In this document: one piece after another, positions 7,623 to 14,816 of the stretch
Numbering within the stretch: the first letter of the stretch is position 1
Layout of the letters: each line of letters begins with the position of its first letter
Assembly (NCBI GenBank): GCA_021151535.1
Contig: JAGKXC010000043.1
Coordinates: 1 to 20,155 of the forward strand
DNA from: Sphingobacteriia bacterium
Lineage (GTDB): Bacteria; Bacteroidota; Bacteroidia; NS11-12g; UBA955
DNA length: 20,155 bases
Direction of reading: 5' to 3'
The notes under the pieces: model-generated
The model's input: only the letters and a program-made list of their open reading frames with translations
Told to the model about the DNA's origin: nothing
Database searches by the model: none
Position numbers and translations under genes: made by a program

Positions 7623-8555
7623 TTAAAATAACCAAGCCCAACTTAGTGAAGATGTGATTTCCAATTTTGGGGCATCTTCATCATACTGCTGATGAAATGG
7701 TTTACTGATTTTAAATCGCATATAGGATTTGCTCTTAAACCAATCAATTTGAAACCAATATTGCCATTGTTTTCCACCTGTTTCTGTTAGCGTTTGATGA
7801 GACTCATTATCTTTTTGCCAATGATCAAATTGTATACCTAATTGCGGATAATAAATGCTTTTTTGATTTTTCACAGCGTACATTAACGCTGCTGCCAAAT
7901 TTTGTCGGTTTCCAAAACGATAGGAAAGTTCATTTTGTGTGCTAAACTGTGTATTGACAGTTGTGAGAAATGCCCAGTTGTTTATTTTACTAAGATATGT
8001 TGCACCAAGATCAAATTGCCAGGACCCTGTTCCTGGTTGCAAATGAATGGGTAGTAGTTCCTTTTCAGCACCCAGAGTTTGGTATTTTCCAGTGGGTAAC
8101 TTCACAGCGGCATTGGCAAAAACCAAATGTTTCCATTGGTCTGAAAATGTATAGTTTCGGTTATCGTACAAGGTGTAAATAGATTTCCATTGAATATCGC
8201 CCAATGAAATTTTTTGGAATGGAGCATCATAAACTTGGAATCGATTCACTGATTTTAACGGCATTTGTAAGGTATTCAATAATCTTGGTATTGAATCCCA
8301 TCGCCAGCCGTACTCAACATCAATTGATTGTACCACATCCCAAGACTTGTTGCCGCCTGTATTTGGTTGTATGTAATGTTGATAGCGATATTCAGTAAGT
8401 AAAAAATTGTTGCTCAATGTTGCAATTTGGCCGAAGCCGTTGAAACTGCTCGAAGCGCCACATACATCGCATGACTTAGCTTTATGCGCAAATTTGAATT
8501 GACTAGAAATAAGGACTAGCGTAATTATGGAATTGATGATTTTGGAATTTTTCAT
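7623..8555 (-). CDS. Outer-membrane barrel 'transporter' family protein with N-terminal CDVCG motif
   Basis: With the ATG at 8553-8555 the protein is 310 residues and begins with a good signal peptide (MKNSKIINSIITLVLISSQF...AHKA). The mature N-terminus would start at about KSCDVCGASSS. An upstream ATG at 8595-8597 (14 residues longer) was rejected because it buries the signal peptide and sits inside an inverted repeat. The rest is rich in alternating aromatic and polar beta strands, with FANAAVKLPTGKY, GTGSWQFDLGATYLSKINNWAF and LSYRFGNRQN. It ends in an aromatic C-terminal strand (SLSWAWLF), as in outer-membrane barrels. I recall a Bacteroidota family with a CDICGC-type motif at the mature N-terminus and this same barrel, often near metal-related genes. 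Here the last Cys of the motif is Ala. The substrate is unknown. It is downstream of the small Cys-rich protein. Confidence 0.75.
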   Translation of the reverse strand: MKNSKIINSIITLVLISSQFKFAHKAKSCDVCGASSSFNGFGQIATLSNNFLLTEYRYQHYIQPNTGGNKSWDVVQSIDVEYGWRWDSIPRLLNTLQMPLKSVNRFQVYDAPFQKISLGDIQWKSIYTLYDNRNYTFSDQWKHLVFANAAVKLPTGKYQTLGAEKELLPIHLQPGTGSWQFDLGATYLSKINNWAFLTTVNTQFSTQNELSYRFGNRQNLAAALMYAVKNQKSIYYPQLGIQFDHWQKDNESHQTLTETGGKQWQYWFQIDWFKSKSYMRFKISKPFHQQYDEDAPKLEITSSLSWAWLF

Positions 8556-8581
8556 GTTTGTTAAATTAAGTGAGGGGAATT

Positions 8582-8602
8582 TTCCAATGCTTTCCATTGG
8601 AA
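8582..8602. repeat. Perfect inverted repeat in the leader of the CDVCG barrel gene
   Basis: TTCCAATG (8582-8589), a 5-base spacer and CATTGGAA (8595-8602) form an 8-bp perfect inverted repeat starting 27 bases before the ATG at 8555. It could be an operator for a dimeric regulator or an mRNA hairpin near the ribosome site. It has no U-tract, so it is not a terminator. Confidence 0.55.
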
Positions 8603-8658
8603 GAGTTGGAATGAAACGTTGGAGTTTAATGATCTAATCATTAACGTTTTTGACGAGA

Positions 8659-8678
8659 AAACGGACTAATTTCCGTTT
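8659..8678 (-). terminator. Possible weak hairpin terminator
   Basis: AAACGGA / TCCGTTT (8659-8665 / 8672-8678) form a 7-bp stem with a 6-base loop, 17 bases beyond the stop of the minus-strand gene ending at 8695. The tail on the minus strand is only TTTTCTCG, so it is at best a weak or partial terminator before the next gene. Confidence 0.3.
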
Positions 8679-8694
8679 ACGTACTTAGATTCCT

Positions 8695-9105
8695 TTAACA
8701 AACTTGGGGAGGATGTTCAATTGAAGTAGAACAATTTTTCAACTTTGGCATTAGGTAAAAATGGCTCAAAATTTCACTTTTTGATTGGGGAATACTGAGA
8801 AAATGAAATTGACAATGATCCAATAAGAAGTCCTCAACAACGATTTGAATTGGCTTTTCTGTTGGTGTTTCAGGTTGGTTTACTTTAGCTAATGCTTGAT
8901 TTAGCTGGCAACTACCTTTACAACAGTTGTTAGGAATATTTTTTTGAATACAATTTTCTTTGGCGATTTTATCTCGGTTGATGTAAAAATTAAGAATTAC
9001 ACCTGATTTATATATGTATGGCCATGAGAAAGCAAATAGCAAACTCCATGTTATCCATTGTTTGATGGGCAATTTGGGTTTTACATATAAGTAAGGGTAG
9101 CTCAA
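8695..9105 (-). CDS. Small Cys-rich membrane-anchored protein, possible metal handling
   Basis: This protein of up to 136 residues has one hydrophobic segment (about 17-40, ITWSLLFAFSWPYIYKSGVI). After it comes YINRDKIAKENCIQKNIPNNCCKGSCQLNQAL with cysteines at 52, 61, 62 and 66, and more at 98, 125 and 136. It ends with HPPQVC. I recall small Bacteroidota proteins with the same plan (membrane helix, IN-x-x-IA, C-x8-C-x-G-x-C-x-L, and a C-terminal PP) near copper or other metal genes and TonB receptors. No named domain is known to me. No ATG is available: codon 1 is TTG (9103-9105), and TTG at 9070-9072 (residue 12) would also place the helix at the N-terminus, so the start is uncertain. It lies 19 bases after glyA and upstream of the CDVCG barrel gene on the same strand. 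Metal binding is inference. Confidence 0.7.
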   Translation of the reverse strand: MSYPYLYVKPKLPIKQWITWSLLFAFSWPYIYKSGVILNFYINRDKIAKENCIQKNIPNNCCKGSCQLNQALAKVNQPETPTEKPIQIVVEDFLLDHCQFHFLSIPQSKSEILSHFYLMPKLKNCSTSIEHPPQVC

Positions 9106-9124
9106 GCGCTGATTTGAAAAAAGA

Positions 9125-10408
9125 TCACGCGTAAAGTGGGAATTGTTTCATAAACTGATGCACTTCTTGTTTTACTTCCATTAGAACTGCTTCATTATCT
9201 GTATTCATGAGGGCTTTATCGATGAATTGGGCGATTATTTCCATATGTTCTTCTTTCAGGCCTCTTGAGGTAATGGCTGGTGTACCTAAACGAATTCCCG
9301 ATGTTACAAATGGGCTGCGGGTTTCGAAAGGAACTGTATTTTTATTAATAGTAATATCGCATTTTACCAAAGTATCTTCCGCAATTTTACCCGTGAGTGT
9401 ATCGCTTTTGGTACGGAGATCGATAAGCATCAAGTGATTGTTGGTTCCTCCTGAAATAATAGAATAACCGTGATTTACCATAGCTTTTGATAATGCCTGA
9501 GCATTGGCACCTACTTGTTTCATATAATCTTTGAATGACGGCTGTAACGCTTCGCCAAAAGCAACGGCTTTAGAAGCAATTACGTGTTCCAAAGGGCCAC
9601 CTTGGGTACCTGGGAAAACAGCAGAATCAAGGAGTGCACTCATCATTTTGATTTCTCCTTTGGGTGTTTTATCGCCCCATGGATTTGGGAAATCTTTGCC
9701 CATCATGATAATACCACCTCGTGGGCCACGAAGGGTTTTATGGGTAGTAGAAGTAATGATATGACAATATGGTACGGGATTATTCAGCAAACCTGCGGCG
9801 ATCATTCCTGCAGGGTGAGAGATATCTGCCAACAACAAAGCGCCCACGTGATCGGCAATTTTTCTTAATCTTTCATAATCCCAATCTCGGCTGTAGCTGC
9901 TTGCACCACAGATGATTAATTTAGGTTGTTCTTTTATAGCAATTTCCTCAACACGATCGTAATTAATTAAACCTGTTTCTTTTTCAACTCCGTAGAAAGA
10001 GGGTTGGTACAATTTACCGGAAAAGTTTACAGGGCTGCCGTGTGTTAAGTGACCACCGTGGCTTAAATCAAAGCCTAAGATTTTATCGCCCGGCTTTAAT
10101 ACTGCTAGCATAACTGCTGCATTGGCTTGAGCACCGGAGTGGGGTTGCACATTGGCCCATTCCACACCAAACAATTGTTTGAGGCGATCGATGGCGAGTT
10201 GTTCGATTTGATCAACTATTTGGCAGCCACCATAATAACGTTTTTTGGGTAATCCTTCGGCGTATTTATTGGTAAGTACGGACCCCATTGCGTCCATAAC
10301 TTGCTGACTAACAAAGTTTTCGCTGGCGATTAACTCGATTCCTTCCTGCTGTCTTACCAATTCTAAATTAATTAAATCAAAAACCTGCGTATCTCTTTGT
10401 TGGTTCAT
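9125..10408 (-). CDS. glyA: Serine hydroxymethyltransferase
   Basis: This cytosolic PLP enzyme interconverts serine and glycine with tetrahydrofolate, supplying one-carbon units. The 427 residues are standard. The N-terminal motif EGIELIASENFVS (22-34) and LTNKYAEGLPKKRYYGGC (45-62) are the SHMT signatures. The PLP lysine is Lys224 in STTHKTLRGPRGG (220-232). QPHSGAQANAAV and GFDLSHGGHLTHG bind cofactor and substrate. The C-terminal part has the family motif FVTSGIRLGTPAITSRG. The -7-like TAAACTTG at 10413-10420 lies only four bases before the ATG at 10406-10408, so the mRNA may have almost no leader. The Cys-rich gene follows within 19 bases and may share the transcript, though its function seems unrelated. 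Confidence 0.97.
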   Translation of the reverse strand: MNQQRDTQVFDLINLELVRQQEGIELIASENFVSQQVMDAMGSVLTNKYAEGLPKKRYYGGCQIVDQIEQLAIDRLKQLFGVEWANVQPHSGAQANAAVMLAVLKPGDKILGFDLSHGGHLTHGSPVNFSGKLYQPSFYGVEKETGLINYDRVEEIAIKEQPKLIICGASSYSRDWDYERLRKIADHVGALLLADISHPAGMIAAGLLNNPVPYCHIITSTTHKTLRGPRGGIIMMGKDFPNPWGDKTPKGEIKMMSALLDSAVFPGTQGGPLEHVIASKAVAFGEALQPSFKDYMKQVGANAQALSKAMVNHGYSIISGGTNNHLMLIDLRTKSDTLTGKIAEDTLVKCDITINKNTVPFETRSPFVTSGIRLGTPAITSRGLKEEHMEIIAQFIDKALMNTDNEAVLMEVKQEVHQFMKQFPLYA

Positions 10409-10412
10409 GTTG

Positions 10413-10420
10413 CAAGTTTA
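10413..10420 (-). promoter_or_regulatory. glyA promoter -7 element abutting the start codon
   Basis: TAAACTTG on the minus strand matches TAnnTTTG with one change. It is followed by CAAC and then the glyA ATG, implying a leaderless or very short leader transcript if used. No clear -33 box. Confidence 0.4.
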
Positions 10421-10639
10421 CAACGGATTTGGGAGTTACAGAAGAATTTCTTTCTTAAAAATTGCATTTCTTTATGAGTATTCATTGGTATTTATCGGCT
10501 GCCTGATATGGAAAAAACCAATCGAATTAAAGGGGTAATTTTTCTAATTATCAAAGGGTTAACCATAATAAAACATGAGAATTTTGGACAGATGAGCAAT
10601 ATTTCTTTGAAATTGTTGAAATTCGCTGATTATTTACCC

Positions 10640-13153
10640 ATGAAAGCTAACAAAGAATTTCTTAAGAGTGCCGGAATTTTCCTGCTGTTTGTAATTGGTT
10701 TTTGGGCCATTGCCAATTGGTATTTGAGTCCGGCTAATAATGGTTATGCTTTAAAACAAGGTGATATGCAACAAGTTCGATTAATGAAGCATGGAGCCGA
10801 CCAAATTAAGGAGCAAACGGGGCATTACCCAATGTGGAATGATCGTTTGTTTTCAGGAATGCCATCGAGTTTGATTACGGGTGTAGAGCAAGGAAGTTTG
10901 CTTTTGAAATACCGTGTAATTGAGTTATTTTCTATGGTAAAATCGCCATTTAATTTCTTGTTTGTGGCGATGATCAGCATGTTTGTATTGCTTCTGAGTG
11001 TGAATGTGAACCAGTTTTTGGCGGCTGCAGGTGCCATTGGTTATGCATTTATGACATTCTCCATATCGAGTTATGAAGCTGGTCACATCACTAAAGTACT
11101 TTCCATGGGCGCGATGCCCGGTGTTTTTGCAGGTTTGGTTTATTTAAGCAAGCGCAAGTATTTGTTAGGTACCGCATTAACGGCCTTTTTCTTTGCCACC
11201 GTTGTGATGTACTTCCACTATCAGATTGTGTATTATACGGCAATAATGATGGTTATTTATTTTGTTGTTCAGTGGGCGATGGCTATTTATGCTAGAGAAT
11301 TTAAACCCGTATTAATTGCTTCAGGATTAGCGATTTTGGCATCGATTTTAGGAACTTTAACTTGTGTAGGGAAATTAAAAGACACCAATGATTATGCAAA
11401 GGAAACCATGCGTGGTGGATCTGCTGTTGCAGAAGATGGTGCGGGCAAAGCCACAGGTACCCAAGTTGGTAAAAAAGGTTTGGATATCGACTATGCTTAT
11501 GCTTGGAGTTATGGCATAGATGAAACTTTCACATTATTAATCCCTGGGTTTAAGGGTGGTAGCTCTGGTGAATTGGTTTCTGATGATCGTTTTGGTGAAG
11601 ATGTTCGTTTGCCATTATATTTTGGTGACTTGCAGTTTACTAGCGGTCCAGTATATGCCGGTGCAACCATGATGGGTTTATTTATCATTGGACTGGTTTT
11701 GGCATTTAGAGAATTCAAACGACAGCCACACGAAGCAAGTACACAGTTATTTTTTGCTTTGTCTATGTTTGGCTTAGTAACTTTTGTTGTTTCGGTTTTA
11801 TTGAGTTGGGGTAAATACTTCCCGTTGAACAATTGGTTGTTTGACAATTTGCCATACTACAATAAATTTAGAACTCCGATGATGGCTTTAGTTATTGCTC
11901 AAGTTGTAATTCCATTGGTTGGATTTATGGGTCTTGGTAGATTGATTGAAGACGTAAATAAAGGTTCTTTGGATGAAAAATTCGCAAAATCATTCTTGAA
12001 AAATGCGATTATTGCGGTAGTTGCAGTAATCGGAGTTGCGGTTTTGTTGGTTTTCTCTGGCGATGTAAATTCTCCGAATGACACAGAATTATTAAAGGGA
12101 GAAAATGGTAGAGAAACAGTTAATGCGGTAAGAGAATTGAGAAAAAATTTGGTAAATGGCGATATCATGAGAAGTTTATTCTTGATGTTGGCGGGGTTGG
12201 GAATAGTTTGGGCTATTATGAAGAAGCAGATTAATGCTACCTTAGCTGGTACAGTGATGATTGCGTTGGTTGCCTATGATATGATAGGTATTTCTAAGCG
12301 TTATTTAACTGATGAAAACTGGGAGGAAGCTGAAACGGAAGAGGCGATTATGCCATCACCTGGCGATGATGCCATCAAACAATTAAATGTAAATGATCAA
12401 CGGGTAATAGATTACCGAGCAGGAATTAATCGAACATTCAACGATAATACTTTGGGCGCCTTCCACAGAAGTATCGGTGGTTACCACCCTGCAAAGATGA
12501 GTCGTTATCAAGATGTAATTTCAAATTGTATAGGTTCTACGGGACCAACAGGTAGTGGTGATTTGATGAATAACCATGCTTTGGATATGTTGAATTGTGG
12601 ATTCATTTTGGGTATAAGCCAAGATGGGAAGCAAGAAATTCCTGTAACCCGTCCAACGGCTTTGGGACATGCTTGGTACGTGGAAAGTATTGTTAATTCA
12701 CCATCTGCCAAACAGGCATTGGTTGATGTCAATACCAAAGACGTGAAGAAAAATGCGATTTTCGACCCTGCGTCTGAATCGCCAGAAAAGAAAAACTTCA
12801 CATTGGATTCAACAGCGAAGATTACTAGAATTGTTTACACCAACGACAGCATTGAATATGTTTCAAACAATGCGAATGAGGGATTAGCGGTATTTAGTGA
12901 AATTTATTACAACCAAAAAAATGGTGCTTGGAAGGTGTATATTGACGGTTTAGAAGCGAAATCTTATCGTGCGGATTATATTTTGAGAAGTGCAATAATT
13001 CCAGCTGGTAAGCATAAAATTTTGTGGAAATATGTGCCTGAGGATAGATCTAAGTGGGTACAAATAGAAATGGGTTCATCTTTATTGATTATTCTGTTGA
13101 TGTTGGCTCCATTGGCGCAGACATTGCTAGGCAAAAAGGAAGAAGCTGTCTAA
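10640..13153 (+). CDS. YfhO-family multi-pass membrane protein (GT-C-like)
   Basis: From the ATG at 10640 the protein is 837 residues. The frame is open from an ATG at 10508, but the extra 44 residues lack family resemblance, and MKANKEFLKSAGIFLLFVIGFWAI is the usual start. About a dozen membrane helices fill the first two thirds. After the first helix comes GYALKQGDMQQVR...YPMWNDRLFSGMPSS, the YfhO signature. Its loop aspartate fits the catalytic position of GT-C enzymes. A soluble C-terminal part contains YHPAKMSRYQD, ALDMLNCGFIL and a beta-rich end (YYNQKNGAWKVYIDG), then a last membrane helix before the C-terminus. Bacillus YfhO glycosylates lipoteichoic acid using a lipid-linked sugar. 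The acceptor in Bacteroidota is unknown. A GT2 gene follows after 19 bases, indicating an operon. Confidence 0.85.
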   Translation: MKANKEFLKSAGIFLLFVIGFWAIANWYLSPANNGYALKQGDMQQVRLMKHGADQIKEQTGHYPMWNDRLFSGMPSSLITGVEQGSLLLKYRVIELFSMVKSPFNFLFVAMISMFVLLLSVNVNQFLAAAGAIGYAFMTFSISSYEAGHITKVLSMGAMPGVFAGLVYLSKRKYLLGTALTAFFFATVVMYFHYQIVYYTAIMMVIYFVVQWAMAIYAREFKPVLIASGLAILASILGTLTCVGKLKDTNDYAKETMRGGSAVAEDGAGKATGTQVGKKGLDIDYAYAWSYGIDETFTLLIPGFKGGSSGELVSDDRFGEDVRLPLYFGDLQFTSGPVYAGATMMGLFIIGLVLAFREFKRQPHEASTQLFFALSMFGLVTFVVSVLLSWGKYFPLNNWLFDNLPYYNKFRTPMMALVIAQVVIPLVGFMGLGRLIEDVNKGSLDEKFAKSFLKNAIIAVVAVIGVAVLLVFSGDVNSPNDTELLKGENGRETVNAVRELRKNLVNGDIMRSLFLMLAGLGIVWAIMKKQINATLAGTVMIALVAYDMIGISKRYLTDENWEEAETEEAIMPSPGDDAIKQLNVNDQRVIDYRAGINRTFNDNTLGAFHRSIGGYHPAKMSRYQDVISNCIGSTGPTGSGDLMNNHALDMLNCGFILGISQDGKQEIPVTRPTALGHAWYVESIVNSPSAKQALVDVNTKDVKKNAIFDPASESPEKKNFTLDSTAKITRIVYTNDSIEYVSNNANEGLAVFSEIYYNQKNGAWKVYIDGLEAKSYRADYILRSAIIPAGKHKILWKYVPEDRSKWVQIEMGSSLLIILLMLAPLAQTLLGKKEEAV

Positions 13154-13172
13154 GGGTAGGAGAACTTTTTAG

Positions 13173-13961
13173 ATGAAGTTATTCTCCATCATTACTATCA
13201 ATTACAACAATCTCAGAGGATTGCGTCACACTGTAGAATCGGTGCAGATTCAATCAAATTTTGAGGAGTTACAATGGATCATTGTTGATGGTGGCAGCAC
13301 AGATGGGAGTGCAGAATATATAACAGAGACTGCAGTTTCTATGGCAAGGCGCGTTGAAATTATTAGTCTTTCGGAAATGGATAAGGGCATTTACGACGCG
13401 ATGAACAAAGGTTTGGCTTTGGCAACTGGCCAATATGTTTGGTTTTTAAACAGTGGTGATTCATTGCATAATAGTTTGGTATTGAGTAAGTTGGCAGATG
13501 CTTTACGAGCAACAGATACATTGCCGGATGTAGTTTATGGCGATACGATGTTTGTAGACGAGGATCGCAATGAATTGGGATTGATAAGCAAGAAAAAACC
13601 GCAACCGTATCCTAAGCGCTTGCATGGTGGTAGTTTTCGTTTTGGCATGAATATCTGTCATCAGAGCTTTTTGGCAAAGCGAGAATTATCTGTGGATTAT
13701 AATCTAGAATACAAACAGGCCAGCGATATCGACTGGATTATCGGGGTGTTGAAGCGATCTGGCTCTTCCCTTGATGCCAAGATTGTAATTAGTGATTTTG
13801 AGATAGGTGGGAGCAGTTCTCAAAATACGAAAAAGGCATGGAAGGAGCGTTATAAGGTTTTGGAGAATCATTACGGTAGGATACCAAATTTCTTTGCTCA
13901 TATATGGATTTTTGGAAGAAGAGGATGGTTTTCTTTGCAAGAAAAGTTATTTGGGAAATAA
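13173..13961 (+). CDS. Family 2 glycosyltransferase (WcaE-like)
   Basis: This 262-residue cytosolic or membrane-associated GT-A enzyme would transfer a sugar from a nucleotide sugar during surface-glycan assembly. It starts with FSIITINYNNLRGLRHTVESV, then WIIVDGGSTDGS (36-46), EMDKGIYDAMNKGLALATGQYVWFLNSGD (68-96) and a C-terminal ASDIDWI segment (the GT2 acceptor-side motif). LNSGD in place of DxD is normal for the WcaE-like clade. There are no C-terminal membrane helices, so it is not a CsbB-type lipid-sugar synthase. The start ATG is preceded by AGGAGA at 13159-13164, a strong Shine-Dalgarno-like sequence that is unusual in this window. It is in an operon with the YfhO-like gene (19-base gap) and the methyltransferase (27-base gap). 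Confidence 0.9.
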   Translation: MKLFSIITINYNNLRGLRHTVESVQIQSNFEELQWIIVDGGSTDGSAEYITETAVSMARRVEIISLSEMDKGIYDAMNKGLALATGQYVWFLNSGDSLHNSLVLSKLADALRATDTLPDVVYGDTMFVDEDRNELGLISKKKPQPYPKRLHGGSFRFGMNICHQSFLAKRELSVDYNLEYKQASDIDWIIGVLKRSGSSLDAKIVISDFEIGGSSSQNTKKAWKERYKVLENHYGRIPNFFAHIWIFGRRGWFSLQEKLFGK

Positions 13962-13988
13962 GAGAGTAATTGAAAAAGAATAAGAAAA

Positions 13989-14765
13989 ATGAGCAATACG
14001 GATAGGGTAGATAAAAGTTTATTTGAAGAATCACATTATTTGGGAAAACCGGCTGATGCAAATGATTTGCTTGTAAGTAGGAGGATAGAATTGCTACATG
14101 CCTTTGCACCGTTTTGGGAGAATTCGAATAGAAGTAAATTGTTGGAGATAGGATGCGGGAATGGGAATACAGTATTGAGGTTAGCTCCAGACTTTGAAAA
14201 GGCAGTTGGCTTGGAGTATGCGGCTGTACATGAATCAGAATTTTTGGAATTAAAGTCTGAACTATCAGTACATAATGCTGATTTTAAGGTTTGGGATATA
14301 CTTAGCGGTGGATTTGATTTTGAAGGTGGATTGGCAGATCGATTGGTAAGTTTTGAAGTAATTGAGCATTTGCCATCAGAAGATGGGGTTGCCAATTATG
14401 CCAAAAGTTTGAAAGTTGGTGGAATTGCGGCGATATCAGTACCCAATAAATGGTGGATTTTTGAAACCCATGGTGCCAAATTGCCGTTTTTACCTTGGAA
14501 TCGTGTGCCGTATTTTAGTTGGTTGCCTACTTTCTTACATGAAAAATGGGCACATGCGCGGATTTACACAAGAAAGCGTATTGAAAAATTACTTGAAAAG
14601 CATGGATTTGAGGTTTTGCAAGTTCAATATGTTACAGCACCCATGGATGTGATCAAATGGAAACCACTCCAACATTATCTAAGAAAATGGGTATTTCGCG
14701 GAAATTCTACTTCTAATCCATTTAAAGCTGTTAGCATATTAGTATTTTGCAAAAGAATTCGTTGA
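13989..14765 (+). CDS. Class I SAM-dependent methyltransferase in glycan cluster
   Basis: This 258-residue protein has motif I SKLLEIGCGNGNTVLRLA (49-66), the acidic loop GLEYAA (74-79) and the post-I/II region ADRLVSFEVIEHLP (about 116-129), followed by LKVGGIAAISVPN. This is the Methyltransf_11/UbiG-like layout common in polysaccharide loci. The C-terminal part (KWAHARIYTRKRIEKLLEKHGFEVLQVQYV) is typical of methyltransferases that act on lipids or glycans. The substrate is unknown. It follows the GT2 gene at 27 bases and probably ends the operon. There is no clear terminator before the protease gene. Confidence 0.85.
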   Translation: MSNTDRVDKSLFEESHYLGKPADANDLLVSRRIELLHAFAPFWENSNRSKLLEIGCGNGNTVLRLAPDFEKAVGLEYAAVHESEFLELKSELSVHNADFKVWDILSGGFDFEGGLADRLVSFEVIEHLPSEDGVANYAKSLKVGGIAAISVPNKWWIFETHGAKLPFLPWNRVPYFSWLPTFLHEKWAHARIYTRKRIEKLLEKHGFEVLQVQYVTAPMDVIKWKPLQHYLRKWVFRGNSTSNPFKAVSILVFCKRIR

Positions 14766-14816
14766 TAATGTGCATTAAGTGTTCTTGGTGAGAAACATTA
14801 ATTGAGAAAATCATAT

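Noticed and set aside
8556..8597. Longer start for the CDVCG barrel protein
   Set aside because: It would put 14 residues before a good signal peptide, and its ATG lies in the right arm of the inverted repeat.
10508..10639. Upstream extension of the YfhO-like protein from the ATG at 10508
   Set aside because: The 44 extra residues are not typical of the family, and the ATG at 10640 gives the expected short N-terminus before the first helix.
14766..14816. Short palindrome TAATG-TG-CATTA considered as terminator of the methyltransferase gene
   Set aside because: The stem is only five A/T-rich pairs with a two-base loop and no T-run.
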